Origin: Dietzia timorensis
GTDB taxonomy: Bacteria; Actinomycetota; Actinomycetes; Mycobacteriales; Mycobacteriaceae
Direction: 5' to 3'
Assembly (NCBI RefSeq): GCF_020742175.1
Contig: NZ_DYXM01000239.1
Coordinates: forward strand, 1 to 29,896
DNA length: 29,896 nt
In this document: positions 1-8,446 of the stretch, in pieces
Position numbering within the stretch: the stretch's first letter is position 1
Layout: each line of letters opens with the position of its first letter
Made by a program: the position numbers and the translations under genes
The notes under the pieces: generated by a model
Database searches by the model: none
What the model was told of the DNA's origin: nothing
Seen by the model: the letters and a program-made list of their open reading frames with translations, nothing else

Positions 1-1
1 G

Positions 2-301
2 CGACCGGTGCCGCTTCCACTCGTGCTCACATTCACCGCGATATGGGGAGGTATGGCGTTCTGGAACTCGCCCGCGATCCAGGCACGCCTGCACGCGCTC
101 GCAGGACCGGTGGCGCCACAGGCATTGGCACTGAACACCTCGGGCACGTACCTCGGCGTCGCCGCCGGCGGCGCAGCCGGCGGCATACTTCTCGGCACAG
201 TGGGTGTCGGAGCGCTCCCACCGGTCGCCGCGGGGTTCGGAGTGCTAGCGCTCGGTCTCATTGCCTTGGCCAGCCGGAGTGCGGCGCGTACCGCGAAATA
301 G
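2..301 (+). CDS. MFS transporter, C-terminal part (5' truncated by window)
   Basis: The reading frame is open from base 2 to a TAG at 299-301, so this is the last ~99 residues of a longer gene. A GTG at position 8 is only an internal valine in this reading. The visible part has about three hydrophobic segments with small-residue turns (NTSGTYLGVAAGGAAGG, then GVGALPPVAAGFGVLALGLI). The pattern AIQARL...APQALALNTS...YLG...GG is typical of the last helices of DHA1-type sugar or drug efflux permeases (AraJ-like). It would act in the cytoplasmic membrane as a proton-driven exporter; the substrate cannot be told. It converges on trpS with only about 50 bp between them. Confidence 0.75.
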   Translation, partial: RPVPLPLVLTFTAIWGGMAFWNSPAIQARLHALAGPVAPQALALNTSGTYLGVAAGGAAGGILLGTVGVGALPPVAAGFGVLALGLIALASRSAARTAK

Positions 302-307
302 CAGAAC

Positions 308-338
308 GGGCACGCCGACCGTATCCCGTGGCGCGCCC
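308..338. terminator. Possible bidirectional hairpin terminator
   Basis: GGGCACGCC (308-316) can pair with GGCGCGCCC (330-338), with one mismatch and a 13-nt loop. It sits between two convergent genes, the MFS tail and trpS, where a shared terminator is expected. There is no T-tract on either side, which is common in high-GC actinobacteria but also leaves the call weak. Confidence 0.35.
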
Positions 339-354
339 GATCGCTTGAGAGAAC

Positions 355-1407
355 CTAGTTACCCTTGGCTGCGACGAGGCCGAGGCGCTCGTATGTCTGC
401 GCGAGAACCGGGCCGGCCACCTCGCGGGCCCGGCGTGCGCCGTCATCCAGGATCCGTTCGAGTTCCGCCCGGTCGGCGAGGAACTCCTCGAACTTTTCGC
501 GGAACGGCACGACGAACGCCTCGACAGCGTCCGCCGTATCGCCCTTGAGCGCGCCATACTGGGCGCCCGAAGCCTGGTACTGCTCGACGAGAGTGTCGAT
601 CGGTGTGTCGGTGAGCTCGGACTGGATGACGAGAAGGTTCGACACTCCCGGCTTGTTCTCCCGGTCGAAGCGAATCTCCCCATCGTTGTCCGTCACGGCG
701 CTCTTGATCCGCTTCGCCGTGGTCTTTGGATCGTCGAGTAGGTTGATCAAACCCTTGGGGTTGGATCCCGACTTGCTCATCTTCGCCGACGGGTCCTGCA
801 GGTCGAAGATCTTCGCCGAGTTCGGCAGGATCTTCGGCTCGGGCACCACGAACGTCTTCTTGAACCGCGAGTTGAAGCGCTGGGCGAGATTGCGTGCCAG
901 CTCGAGGTGCTGGCGCTGGTCCTCACCCACCGGCACCAGCTGCGGACGGTAGAGAAGAATATCGGCGGCCATGAGCATCGGGTAGGCGTACAGCCCGGCG
1001 GTCGTGTTGTCCTGCCCCTGCTTGGCCGACTTGTCCTTGAACTGCGTCATCCGGCGGGCCTCGCCGTCGCCGGTGATGCACTGCAGGACCCAGCCGAGCT
1101 CCGCGTGCTCGGGTACGTGGGACTGCAGGAACATCACCGAACGCTGCGGATCGATACCGGCTGCGAGCAGCTGCGCCGCGCCACGGTACACGCGCTCGCG
1201 CAGTTCCTTCGGATCCCAACCGGGAATCGTGATCGAGTGCAGATCCGGGATGAAGTAGAACGCGTCGTAATCGTCCTGCAGACCAACCCACTGTCGCACC
1301 GCACCGAGGTAGTTGCCGAGGTGGTACGAATCGCCCGTGGGCTGGATGCCCGACAGGACGCGCTGTTTCTTCGCAGGCGCGGTGGTTGGTTCAGTCATGG
1401 TGTCCAT
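355..1407 (-). CDS. trpS: Tryptophanyl-tRNA synthetase
   Basis: This 350-residue class I aminoacyl-tRNA synthetase charges tRNA-Trp in the cytoplasm. The N-terminus has VLSGIQPTGDSYHLGNYLGA, which carries the TrpRS form of the HIGH signature (SYHLGN, residues 27-32). The second ATP signature is an intact KMSKS near residue 208 (AKMSKSGSNPKG). The length matches bacterial TrpRS. Two in-frame ATGs, at 1407 and 1398, are both possible starts. Neither has a strong Shine-Dalgarno (only GAAAGA upstream), so the first nine bases are uncertain. No T-box or trp leader is visible upstream. It is a single-copy housekeeping gene in its usual actinobacterial neighbourhood. Confidence 0.97.
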   Translation of the reverse strand: MDTMTEPTTAPAKKQRVLSGIQPTGDSYHLGNYLGAVRQWVGLQDDYDAFYFIPDLHSITIPGWDPKELRERVYRGAAQLLAAGIDPQRSVMFLQSHVPEHAELGWVLQCITGDGEARRMTQFKDKSAKQGQDNTTAGLYAYPMLMAADILLYRPQLVPVGEDQRQHLELARNLAQRFNSRFKKTFVVPEPKILPNSAKIFDLQDPSAKMSKSGSNPKGLINLLDDPKTTAKRIKSAVTDNDGEIRFDRENKPGVSNLLVIQSELTDTPIDTLVEQYQASGAQYGALKGDTADAVEAFVVPFREKFEEFLADRAELERILDDGARRAREVAGPVLAQTYERLGLVAAKGN

Positions 1408-1416
1408 TCTTTCACG

Positions 1417-1430
1417 CCCGCTCGCGCGGG
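1417..1430 (-). terminator. Short GC hairpin between xth and trpS
   Basis: On the minus strand CCCGC-GCGA-GCGGG forms a perfect 5-bp stem closed by a GNRA-type tetraloop. It lies downstream of xth and just upstream of trpS. It could terminate xth transcripts or be a 5'UTR structure of trpS. There is no T-tract and it is short. Confidence 0.3.
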
Positions 1431-1486
1431 TTGGATCGTGCTTCGAAAACGCCTAACGCCCAGTCCTGACGGCGGACGGCGATTCC

Positions 1487-2332
1487 CTATTTGTAGTCGA
1501 CGACCACCGGAGCGTGGTCGGACCAGCGCTCGTCGTACGCGTTCGCGGCGTCGACGCGGTCCGCGACCGCTCGGGACGCGAGTCCCGCGGTGGCCATGTG
1601 GTAGTCGATGCGCCAGCCGGCGTTGTTGTCGAAAGCCTTGCCACGCTGAGACCACCACGAGTACGGGCCGACCTCGTCGGGCCGGCGCGAGCGAACGACG
1701 TCCACCCAGCCTGTGCCCTCGCCGAGCACGCCGGTGAGCCACTCCCGCTCCTCCGGCAAGAAGCCCGAGGTCTTGTGGTTGTTCTTGTGGTTCTTCAGGT
1801 CCGCTTCCTGGTGGGCGATGTTCCAGTCGCCGCACACGAGCATCTCCGGAGCCTCGCCGGCGAGGCTCGCCTTCGCGCGCTCTTCGAGGAACGGCCAGAA
1901 CGTCGCCATGAACCTTTCCTTCTCGTCCTGCTTAGGGGTTCCGGTTGACCCGGACGGAAGGTAGAGGCTCGCAATACGAACCTTTTCGCCCTTCTTCGCA
2001 CCCGGGTACACCGCTTCGATGAAGCGACCGGAGTCCGCGAATTCGGGGTCGCCGTAACCGATGGTGACGTCCTCGGGTTCGGCGCGAGAGAGGATCCCCA
2101 CACCGGCGCGCCCCTTGGCGGCGGCGGGCGCGACGATGAGGTGCCACCCGTCCTCGAGCGCGGGCTCGAGCGCCTTGGTCGCCTGCTCCTCGGTCGCGCG
2201 GACCTCCTGCATGCAGACCACGTCGACGTCAGCGGACTGCAGCCAGCTGAGCATGCCGGGGTTGCGTTCGTTGCGCTGCTTGACGGCAGCGCGAATTCCG
2301 TTGACGTTGACCGATGCGACCTTGAGACTCAT
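1487..2332 (-). CDS. xth: Exodeoxyribonuclease III family AP endonuclease
   Basis: This 281-residue endonuclease/exonuclease/phosphatase-fold enzyme is predicted to cut DNA at abasic sites and trim 3' blocked ends during base-excision repair. The family motifs appear in order. VASVNVNGIRAA is at the N-terminus. CMQEVRA carries the metal-binding Glu. CGDWNIAH has the Asp and Asn of the active site, NNAGWRIDYHMAT follows, and the C-terminal WSDHAPVVVDY holds the catalytic Asp-His. I chose the ATG at 2332. A GTG nine bases upstream is also open, but the conserved N-terminus starts at MSLKVASVN. A TAGGGT box lies at 2340-2345, ending seven bases before the ATG, so a leaderless or nearly leaderless transcript is possible. 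The paralogue type (Xth versus Nape-like) is not resolved. Confidence 0.93.
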   Translation of the reverse strand: MSLKVASVNVNGIRAAVKQRNERNPGMLSWLQSADVDVVCMQEVRATEEQATKALEPALEDGWHLIVAPAAAKGRAGVGILSRAEPEDVTIGYGDPEFADSGRFIEAVYPGAKKGEKVRIASLYLPSGSTGTPKQDEKERFMATFWPFLEERAKASLAGEAPEMLVCGDWNIAHQEADLKNHKNNHKTSGFLPEEREWLTGVLGEGTGWVDVVRSRRPDEVGPYSWWSQRGKAFDNNAGWRIDYHMATAGLASRAVADRVDAANAYDERWSDHAPVVVDYK

Positions 2333-2383
2333 GGCCACCACCCTAGCGACAGGGTCCGACCATCGGCATCGCAGACCGCGCCG

Positions 2384-3118
2384 CTAGCAGGGCGAGAGGT
2401 ACTCGAATCGATCGCTGAGGATGCGTGCGTTCCCGCCGCCGCGCTTCGCGGCCTCGCACACCGAAGCGGCGTCGAAGCCGTAGTCGATGAGCACCGGGTA
2501 CACGTTCCCACCCTGGTAGAAGCCGCGCAGAGAGGGGCAGGCGCCGGGCATGAGGAATATCGAATCGCCGGGCGCCATCGCCAACGCCGCCGAGATCTGC
2601 CCGGCGGGGTCCGGGGTGTTGTCGAGGATCGACGCCGTGATCAACACGTACCTTCCGTCGCATGGCAGCGAGGACACCTCCTCCACTCCCCCTGTCGCCG
2701 GCACGGAGGTGAGTGCGCCGGGGAACGGAGCCGCCGGCCGTCCCGCAGCGGCGGATTCGGATGCGCCGGTCGACGCGGCGGGCACCGACTCGCCCTGAGC
2801 TTCGAGCGCGGCTTCGCGTCCGGGCACCTCGATGTCGGTGAGCTCGAAGTGCTCGCCGCCGGGCGCCGCCTCCACGCTTTGGTCGCGGAACGTCCACCAC
2901 AACAGCCCGGCGGCGAGGACTACGACGACGAGTGTGGCGAGCACGGAGATCAGCACGGCAAGCAGCGTTGAGCGGCGCGCAACACCGGCCCCTGTGCCGA
3001 CTTGCGACCTTTGATCGTACGGATACTGCGGCCCCCACAGCGGCGCCGAATTCGGGTTCTGGCTCCGGTACTCACGCGTGCCGTCCCCGCGGCCGCGCCC
3101 ATTGACATCGTTGTGCAT
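2384..3118 (-). CDS. Membrane-anchored protein of unknown function
   Basis: This 244-residue protein has a hydrophilic, Asn/Gly/Arg-rich N-terminal tail. One strong transmembrane helix follows at about residues 51-75 (STLLAVLISVLATLVVVVLA), then an Ala/Pro/Gly-rich linker. The compact C-terminal domain (about residues 150-244) starts at LPCDGRYVLITAS and ends in LSPC. Four cysteines lie in the extracytoplasmic part, so disulfides are likely. The topology should be N-in, C-out. The C-terminal pattern resembles extracytoplasmic sensor or ligand-binding tails seen in corynebacterial membrane proteins, but I do not recognise a defined family. An AGAGG about 13 nt upstream of the ATG could serve as ribosome-binding site. 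It is followed by xth on the same strand. Confidence 0.8.
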   Translation of the reverse strand: MHNDVNGRGRGDGTREYRSQNPNSAPLWGPQYPYDQRSQVGTGAGVARRSTLLAVLISVLATLVVVVLAAGLLWWTFRDQSVEAAPGGEHFELTDIEVPGREAALEAQGESVPAASTGASESAAAGRPAAPFPGALTSVPATGGVEEVSSLPCDGRYVLITASILDNTPDPAGQISAALAMAPGDSIFLMPGACPSLRGFYQGGNVYPVLIDYGFDAASVCEAAKRGGGNARILSDRFEYLSPC

Positions 3119-3165
3119 TTATCGCTCGACCTCTACGTGATGCCTCTCGACCAGACCAGGCCAAG

Positions 3166-3177
3166 TTGATGCATCAA
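3166..3177. promoter_or_regulatory. Perfect 12-bp palindrome TTGATGCATCAA
   Basis: TTGATGCATCAA is exactly self-complementary. It lies about 48 bp upstream of the minus-strand gene starting at 3118 and past the 3' end of the MFS gene. The AT-rich setting and the distance to the start fit an operator for a dimeric regulator. No cognate regulator gene is in the window, so its use is inferred. Confidence 0.35.
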
Positions 3178-3245
3178 TCATCACGCATTCGGCGACTTTT
3201 AGCCAGTGAAATCAAGCGAAATCCCCCGCCCGGAAATCTGGCTTT

Positions 3246-4517
3246 TCAGTGCTCGGTTCCGAGCACCTCCACCTCGGATACTCGTCCGGTCGGTGCCGCG
3301 TCCGTGGACGAACCAGGCGCGGCGCTTCGCGCCTTTCGCGCCTGGATGACGGCGGGCACCGCGATCGCCAGGCCGCCGAGGGCGAGACCGACGGCGGCCA
3401 CTGCCGGCGCGCGGTATCCCCAGCCTGCGGCGATGACGACACCGCCGAGCCACGCGCCGAGAGCGTTCGCGGTGTTGAGCGCCGAGTGGTTGAGCGCCGC
3501 GGCGAGTGTCTGTCCACGGCCGGCCCACTGCATCAGGCGCGTCTGGAGCGCGGGAATCACGGCCGAGGAGGACAGGCCCACGAGGAAGAGCGCGATCACC
3601 GACGTCACCGCGTTGGGGGTGGCGAGGTAGAACACCGCGAGCATGGCCGCCATGACGGCGATGCCGTAGAGGACCGTGCGTTCCAGGTTGCGGTCGGCGA
3701 GCGCCCCGCCGATGAGTCCGCCGATCACCATGCCGACGCCGTACACCGCGAGCACCGCGGGCATCGCCTCGCGCGGCACTCCGGAAACCTCGACCATCGT
3801 CCACTGGATGTAGGAGTAGATGGCGAAGAGTCCGCCGAACCCGACGGCGCCCATCGCGAGCGTGTAGAGCACCTGCGGCTGGCGCAGCGCGGAGAGTTCG
3901 TCCTTCACCGACACCGTTTCGAGGGAGGCCGGGTTCGGGACGAAGACGGCGATCGAGACGAAGGTCAGTGCGCCGATCGCGGCGACGACGCCGAACGCCC
4001 ACTCCCAGCCGACAGCGTCGCCGAGGAATGTCGCTCCGGGCACGCCGACGACGTTGGCGACGGACAGGCCGAGGATTACCAAGGACACGGCGCGCGCCTC
4101 GCGCCCCTTTCCCGCCATGGCCGCGGCGACGAGGCAGGCCGCGCCGAAGTACGCGCCGTGCGGCACCCCGGCGAGGAAGCGTGCCGCGATGAGCAGGTTG
4201 AGCGACGGCGCCAATGCGGACAGCCCGTTGCCGAGGATGAAGAGGGCGACGAGAACGAGTAGCAGATTCTTGCGCCGCATGCGCGCCGCCGCGATGGTGA
4301 GCAGTGGCGCACCGATAACCACGCCAAGCGCGTAGGCGGAGATCACTACGCCTGTTGAGGCCTCGGTGGTGCCGAATCCGTCGGCGATGGATCGCAACAG
4401 ACCCATGGACGCGAACTCGGTCACACCGATGCCGAAACCGCCCATGGCCAACGCGGCGATCGCGATGGCGAGACGGGCGGGCGACAGGGCACTGGAGGGC
4501 GTTTGGGTTTCGGTCAC
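3246..4517 (-). CDS. MFS transporter, DHA1 (AraJ-like) exporter
   Basis: This 423-residue protein has the length and twelve hydrophobic stretches of a 12-helix major facilitator. GGFGIGVTEFASMGLL in helix 1 is the family version of the GxTEFxxMGLL signature found in DHA1 sugar and drug efflux permeases. RFLAGVPHGAYFGAA and the loop ARMRRKNLLL correspond to the helix 4 region and the helix 2-3 loop. It should export a small molecule from the cytoplasm by proton antiport; the substrate is unknown. The start is a GTG with no Shine-Dalgarno. A TAGCGT box exactly six bases upstream makes a leaderless mRNA likely. Downstream on the same strand is the unknown membrane protein; upstream is the GH43 gene. 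Confidence 0.92.
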   Translation of the reverse strand: MTETQTPSSALSPARLAIAIAALAMGGFGIGVTEFASMGLLRSIADGFGTTEASTGVVISAYALGVVIGAPLLTIAAARMRRKNLLLVLVALFILGNGLSALAPSLNLLIAARFLAGVPHGAYFGAACLVAAAMAGKGREARAVSLVILGLSVANVVGVPGATFLGDAVGWEWAFGVVAAIGALTFVSIAVFVPNPASLETVSVKDELSALRQPQVLYTLAMGAVGFGGLFAIYSYIQWTMVEVSGVPREAMPAVLAVYGVGMVIGGLIGGALADRNLERTVLYGIAVMAAMLAVFYLATPNAVTSVIALFLVGLSSSAVIPALQTRLMQWAGRGQTLAAALNHSALNTANALGAWLGGVVIAAGWGYRAPAVAAVGLALGGLAIAVPAVIQARKARSAAPGSSTDAAPTGRVSEVEVLGTEH

Positions 4518-4523
4518 CCGGCA

Positions 4524-4529
4524 ACGCTA
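4524..4529 (-). promoter_or_regulatory. -10 box of a leaderless promoter for the MFS gene
   Basis: On the minus strand TAGCGT matches TANNNT and is followed by six bases and then the GTG start at 4517. This places the expected transcription start on the first base of the start codon. Confidence 0.5.
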
Positions 4530-4648
4530 GGACCGCCCGTCTGTGCTTCGCTAGCCGCTCCGGTCTACCCCACCCGATCAGACCACCCGAGTGTGACGGC
4601 GGTCATCGAAATCCTTCCCGACCTGCCTCCGCTCTCGGTCGCGCAGGA

Positions 4649-6124
4649 CTAGCCGCCGAGCGAGCCGGCCGCGCTACTCAGCGAACCGATGTCGAGGAAG
4701 TTCGAACCGACCGGGAGCGATCCCAGCGGGTCCGGAACCGGGATACCGCGTTCGTCTATGCGCACCCCGTATACCGCCGCTTCCTGAGCGACGCCGGCCT
4801 GCCCGCCGATGTGCAGGGCCAGCTCGTACTGTCCCGGGGCCAGTCCTTCGGGGAGCACGAGCGAATAGTCCGGCGCCAGCGACTGCCCCGCCTCGACACC
4901 GACGGCCTGCTCGGCCACGTCCGCGTCCGCAGTTCGGATCGGGACACGCACCGGCTGCTTGTCCGGCCCGGTGAGAGTCGCCCACACCAATCCGCCGAAG
5001 GCGTCTCCCGTCGAGGCGAGCGTGGCCGGGACGTCGATGACGCGGTCGCCTTCCATGCGCGTAAGTTGCAGGTCGCCGCGCCGATCCAGGCGCACAGGTA
5101 GCGAGACCTCGGGGTCGGCGGGACGGTTCGTCGTCGGGGAGCCGTCGGCGATGCGCGGCCACCCGTCGACCCAGTCGAGCCGGTCGACGAGAAGTTGGCG
5201 GCGCTGGATGCCGTTGGGCAACGTCGCGGCGCCGCGTGGTGCGGCGTGGTAGAGCATCCAGTCCTGTCCGGCGTCATCGGTGACGACATCGGGATGGCCG
5301 GGGCCGACCCACTGGGCATTACCTTCCAGCACGGTGTCCCCGCCTCCGTCGCGGAGGTCGCGTCCCTCGCGGTCGACGAACGGGCCGAGCGGACCTTCAC
5401 CGCGTCCGGCGACGACGTGATACTGGCTTGCCTCACCGGTGCAGCAGTTCCCGGAAGACAGGAAGATGTGTGTCATCCCGTTCCGCTGAACGAGCAGCGG
5501 AGACTCGAAGCCCTCCCCCGCCACCTCGACGGCATCTCCGGTGAGAGCGGTGCCCTCTGCGTTCATCTCGACGGCGTGCACGCCCTCGAAATTGCCCATG
5601 TACATCACTGGCGCGTCGCCGGAGAAGTCGACGAACGGGTCCATGGGGTCCAAGGCCGGGTCGTAGCCATCCCCCATACACACGATGGCGTGGCCAAGGT
5701 CCGTCCACGGGCCGTCGATGCTCGGTGCGGTCGCCATGCCGATGCACGGCGTCGCCCCGCCGGTCGTGTAGTACATCCGGTATTCGCCGTCGATGACGTG
5801 CACATCCGGGGCCCAGGTGAACGACCCCTCGGGCGCCCACGCGGGAGCCTGGTCGAACGCGTCGCCGACGTACTGCCACTCGACGAGGTCGAAGGAACGG
5901 AAGTGCGGCATCATCCGGTAGCCCGCCCCGTCGTCCCAGTTGTCCGAGGAGGCGTAGACGTGGAACGAGCCGTCCGGCGCGCGCAGCACCGAAGGGTCGG
6001 GAGCCACCGAGGAGGTCGCCGGATTAGGAAGGGCCGCGGCCGTGGCCGGAAGCGCCAAGGCAACGGAAGCCAAAACTACGAATACGGTCTTGACGGTCCG
6101 CGACCGCCGCGAGAGGTTAAGCAC
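4649..6124 (-). CDS. Secreted glycoside hydrolase family 43-like protein
   Basis: This 491-residue protein begins with a basic N-terminus and a hydrophobic segment ending in ATAA-AL near residue 31, a classical signal peptide. The GH43 five-bladed propeller marks follow. APDPSVLRAPDGSFHVYASS supplies the probable catalytic-base Asp (about residue 43). WAPDVHVIDGEYRMYYTT is next, PMDPFVDFSGD holds the pKa-modulating Asp, FESPLLVQRNG the probable acid Glu, and GPGHPDVVTDDAGQDWMLYH closes the propeller. A beta-rich C-terminal half and a small-residue tail (GSLSSAAGSLGG) follow. GH43 enzymes mostly cleave arabinose- or xylose-containing glycans. In a mycolic-acid bacterium the host's own arabinogalactan or lipoarabinomannan is as likely a target as plant polymer. 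The GTG start fits the leaderless promoter at 6131-6136. Confidence 0.85.
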   Translation of the reverse strand: MLNLSRRSRTVKTVFVVLASVALALPATAAALPNPATSSVAPDPSVLRAPDGSFHVYASSDNWDDGAGYRMMPHFRSFDLVEWQYVGDAFDQAPAWAPEGSFTWAPDVHVIDGEYRMYYTTGGATPCIGMATAPSIDGPWTDLGHAIVCMGDGYDPALDPMDPFVDFSGDAPVMYMGNFEGVHAVEMNAEGTALTGDAVEVAGEGFESPLLVQRNGMTHIFLSSGNCCTGEASQYHVVAGRGEGPLGPFVDREGRDLRDGGGDTVLEGNAQWVGPGHPDVVTDDAGQDWMLYHAAPRGAATLPNGIQRRQLLVDRLDWVDGWPRIADGSPTTNRPADPEVSLPVRLDRRGDLQLTRMEGDRVIDVPATLASTGDAFGGLVWATLTGPDKQPVRVPIRTADADVAEQAVGVEAGQSLAPDYSLVLPEGLAPGQYELALHIGGQAGVAQEAAVYGVRIDERGIPVPDPLGSLPVGSNFLDIGSLSSAAGSLGG

Positions 6125-6130
6125 GCACTT

Positions 6131-6136
6131 AAGTTA
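6131..6136 (-). promoter_or_regulatory. -10 box of a leaderless promoter for the GH43 gene
   Basis: Minus-strand TAACTT is followed by AAGTGC and then the GTG start at 6124, the same six-base spacing as at the other leaderless starts here. No Shine-Dalgarno is present. It lies in the 55-bp gap after the VWA gene and so would give GH43 its own promoter. Confidence 0.5.
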
Positions 6137-6179
6137 ATGCATTTGCGCCGCGCCGGTTACCGAATCGGCCCGAACTCCT

Positions 6180-8330
6180 CTATCGCGATCCGTGCTGGTC
6201 CGGGTAACCGTTGAAACCCTGGTGCCCCTGCGGTCCTTGCTGCTCCTGGGGCCCCTGAGGCCCCTGAGATCTGTATTGACCCGGCTGACCCCATCGCCCG
6301 TCGGCGGCGTTGCGACGCTTCCCGCGCGACAGCAGCACCGCGGCGAACGCCGCAACCGCGGCAACGGCCGCGATGATCCCGCCGCCCACAATTAGCCACA
6401 TATTCGTGCCGCCGTCGTCGCCGGCCGCAGAAGCCGCCACATCGTTGTCGTTCACGGAGTCCGTCCCATCTGCGGGCTCGGAATGCGCCGCGCCACTGGA
6501 TGACGGCGGAGTGTCCGCGGGCTCGGGACCGGGCTCATTCAGCGGTTCCCAGTCGGGGCCCTCCGACGGCTCTCCCGGCGCGGCGACGGCGAATTCGAAG
6601 GGCTGCTCAATCCCTCCCGGGTCCTGCGAGTCGACCCTCATCGACACAGCCACGTAGTGGGTCCCGGCGAGGGCGCGATCCTTGCCGCCCTCGTTTTCGA
6701 AGCGGTTGCTGTATTCGATGCTTCGGTCGACGGCGACGTTCTTTGTCTTCTCTTCATCGTAGAAGTGCAATGTCTCGTCGGCGACGTCATTTCGCATCGG
6801 CCCGAATATCCCGATTCCCATGTTCTCGTTTGTGTCCCGCACCGAAGGTGGCGCCTTGAATGTCACCTGTGGACGCTGACCCCACTCGACAGGAAAGCTG
6901 TAGTAACGGGTCTCGCCGGGGACCATCGAGTCCGAGTACGTTCCCTCGGTGATAGCCGTCGCATTGCCGAAGCTGTTGCCGCCGGACACAGGACGTGGTT
7001 CGGCCAAAGGCAGGTCGGAAAGTTCCGGCGCGCTTCCGCTGCTGCCGGCGGGCAGAGCTGCGACCTCCTCATCTGTGAGGGCGGGCTCGAACTGGACCGA
7101 GACCTCGACGGGAATATTCTCCGGGCGCGAGTCGCCGCCCAGGTCTAGAGAGCTGAATTGCGCCTGAACCGCCCACTCGTCCATCGCACAGCCGTCCACA
7201 TCATCACCATCGATATAGAGGCTCGCCGACTCCGCCGAATTGAATCCGCCCGCCTGGGTCGAGCCGTATGTCGATCGATCCCGGCCCGTGCAATCGGAAT
7301 CGGATTCGTTGACACCGTCGAGTCGGGCTCCGACTCCCTGGCCTCCGCGTACGCTGTTCTCGTTGATCAGCGGTAGCGGGGTCACAGCGACCCGGGCATG
7401 CATGCCTTCGGGCACGGCGACGCGAAAGAACTGCTCTTCGGCTTCGCTCGCGGACCCGGCGTGGGTGGTGACTTCGGTCTGATACAAACCCTCGCCGAGG
7501 TACTTCGCCTCGTCGGGGTTGTCGGCAAATTCGAATTCGGTGCCGGCGGTTTCGTAGGTTTCCATCGCGCGCTGGGTGAGAAACTTCAGCGACTCGGTGA
7601 GTGCGGCCGCGTCATCGGCCTGGCGGTAGGAACCTCCGGTCTCCCCCGCAATGCACTCGAGCTCTTGCCGCGTGGCCTCGTCAGCCTTGAATCCGACGAC
7701 GTGCACGGCTAGACCGATGCCCTCGCCTGCTAGCTCTTTCGCGACCTCACACGGAGGCGGAGGAGCGCACGTGTCTATGCCGTCGGAGACCAAGATGATC
7801 GAGCGCTCGCCCTCGCCGGAAAGCTCGTCCCCTGCTACGCGGAGCGCGTTGCCGATAGGCGTGTAGCCCTGCGCCTGCAGACCGTCGATCTCGCTCTTCA
7901 ATCCATCCTTATCGACGCGGCCAACAGGCGCGAGCGTGCGGATGTCCTCACACCCGCGCTCCTGATTCTCCGGGGCGTCGCTGACCCCGGTGCCATAGGC
8001 GAGCATCCCGACATTCGCAGTCTCGGGAAGGGAATCGACGAGCTCGGTCGCCGCGCGCTTGGCCACGTCCATCCGGGTGCCGCCCTCATCCGGCTCAAGC
8101 ATCGACGAGGAGGCATCCATGACGATGGCCGCCTGGGACTCGCCGCCCGAGTCGTCCGCTTGATCCCCCTGCGCCGTCGCCATCGGAGCAAACGCAGCTG
8201 CCCACGCCAGGAGCACCGCTCCGACGACGCCGGCAGCGAACACGGACCCTGCCGGGCGCGCGGCACGTCCGCCGTCATACCGGGAATTTTCCGTGTTTCC
8301 CGCACGGCGGACAAGAAACGTACTCGGCAT
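6180..8330 (-). CDS. Membrane-anchored von Willebrand factor A domain protein with collagen-like tail
   Basis: This 716-residue protein has an N-terminal signal or anchor segment (about residues 29-53). A VWA domain follows with an intact metal-ion adhesion site, DASSS at 72-76, plus downstream TPIGNAL and LVSDGIDTC. Its centre is a long, acidic, beta-rich extracytoplasmic region with a NSFGNATAITEGTYSDSMVPGE module. A Pro/Ser/Glu linker leads to a C-terminal transmembrane helix (about 641-667). The last ~47 residues are basic then Gly/Pro/Gln-rich, with repeated GPQ and QGPQG units. The likely topology is a large outer ectodomain and a short cytoplasmic tail. VWA domains of this type bind proteins or matrix in a metal-dependent way; the partner is unknown. 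A GAGGAAG ribosome-binding site precedes the ATG. Confidence 0.85.
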   Translation of the reverse strand: MPSTFLVRRAGNTENSRYDGGRAARPAGSVFAAGVVGAVLLAWAAAFAPMATAQGDQADDSGGESQAAIVMDASSSMLEPDEGGTRMDVAKRAATELVDSLPETANVGMLAYGTGVSDAPENQERGCEDIRTLAPVGRVDKDGLKSEIDGLQAQGYTPIGNALRVAGDELSGEGERSIILVSDGIDTCAPPPPCEVAKELAGEGIGLAVHVVGFKADEATRQELECIAGETGGSYRQADDAAALTESLKFLTQRAMETYETAGTEFEFADNPDEAKYLGEGLYQTEVTTHAGSASEAEEQFFRVAVPEGMHARVAVTPLPLINENSVRGGQGVGARLDGVNESDSDCTGRDRSTYGSTQAGGFNSAESASLYIDGDDVDGCAMDEWAVQAQFSSLDLGGDSRPENIPVEVSVQFEPALTDEEVAALPAGSSGSAPELSDLPLAEPRPVSGGNSFGNATAITEGTYSDSMVPGETRYYSFPVEWGQRPQVTFKAPPSVRDTNENMGIGIFGPMRNDVADETLHFYDEEKTKNVAVDRSIEYSNRFENEGGKDRALAGTHYVAVSMRVDSQDPGGIEQPFEFAVAAPGEPSEGPDWEPLNEPGPEPADTPPSSSGAAHSEPADGTDSVNDNDVAASAAGDDGGTNMWLIVGGGIIAAVAAVAAFAAVLLSRGKRRNAADGRWGQPGQYRSQGPQGPQEQQGPQGHQGFNGYPDQHGSR

Positions 8331-8351
8331 TACGCAGGCTCCTCACACGAA

Positions 8352-8357
8352 CATTAA
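8352..8357 (-). promoter_or_regulatory. Possible -10 box for the VWA gene
   Basis: Minus-strand TAATGT fits TANNNT and would start transcription about 15 nt before the ATG, just upstream of the GAGGAAG ribosome-binding site. The 8331-8446 spacer is unusually AT-rich for this window and also holds TAGCTA and GTTAAC, so other boxes are possible. Confidence 0.3.
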
Positions 8358-8446
8358 GCGGGAGCTTAGATAGCTAATGCCAACACCGAGCCAACTTCGC
8401 GTTAACGGGCACTAACATTGTTCACGAGGGAGCAATGGGAGCGCCG

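Noticed and set aside
3199..4524. Second minus-strand frame (441 codons) over the MFS gene
   Set aside because: Its translation is Arg/His-rich and hydrophilic. The other frame gives the twelve-helix transporter and fits the leaderless promoter.
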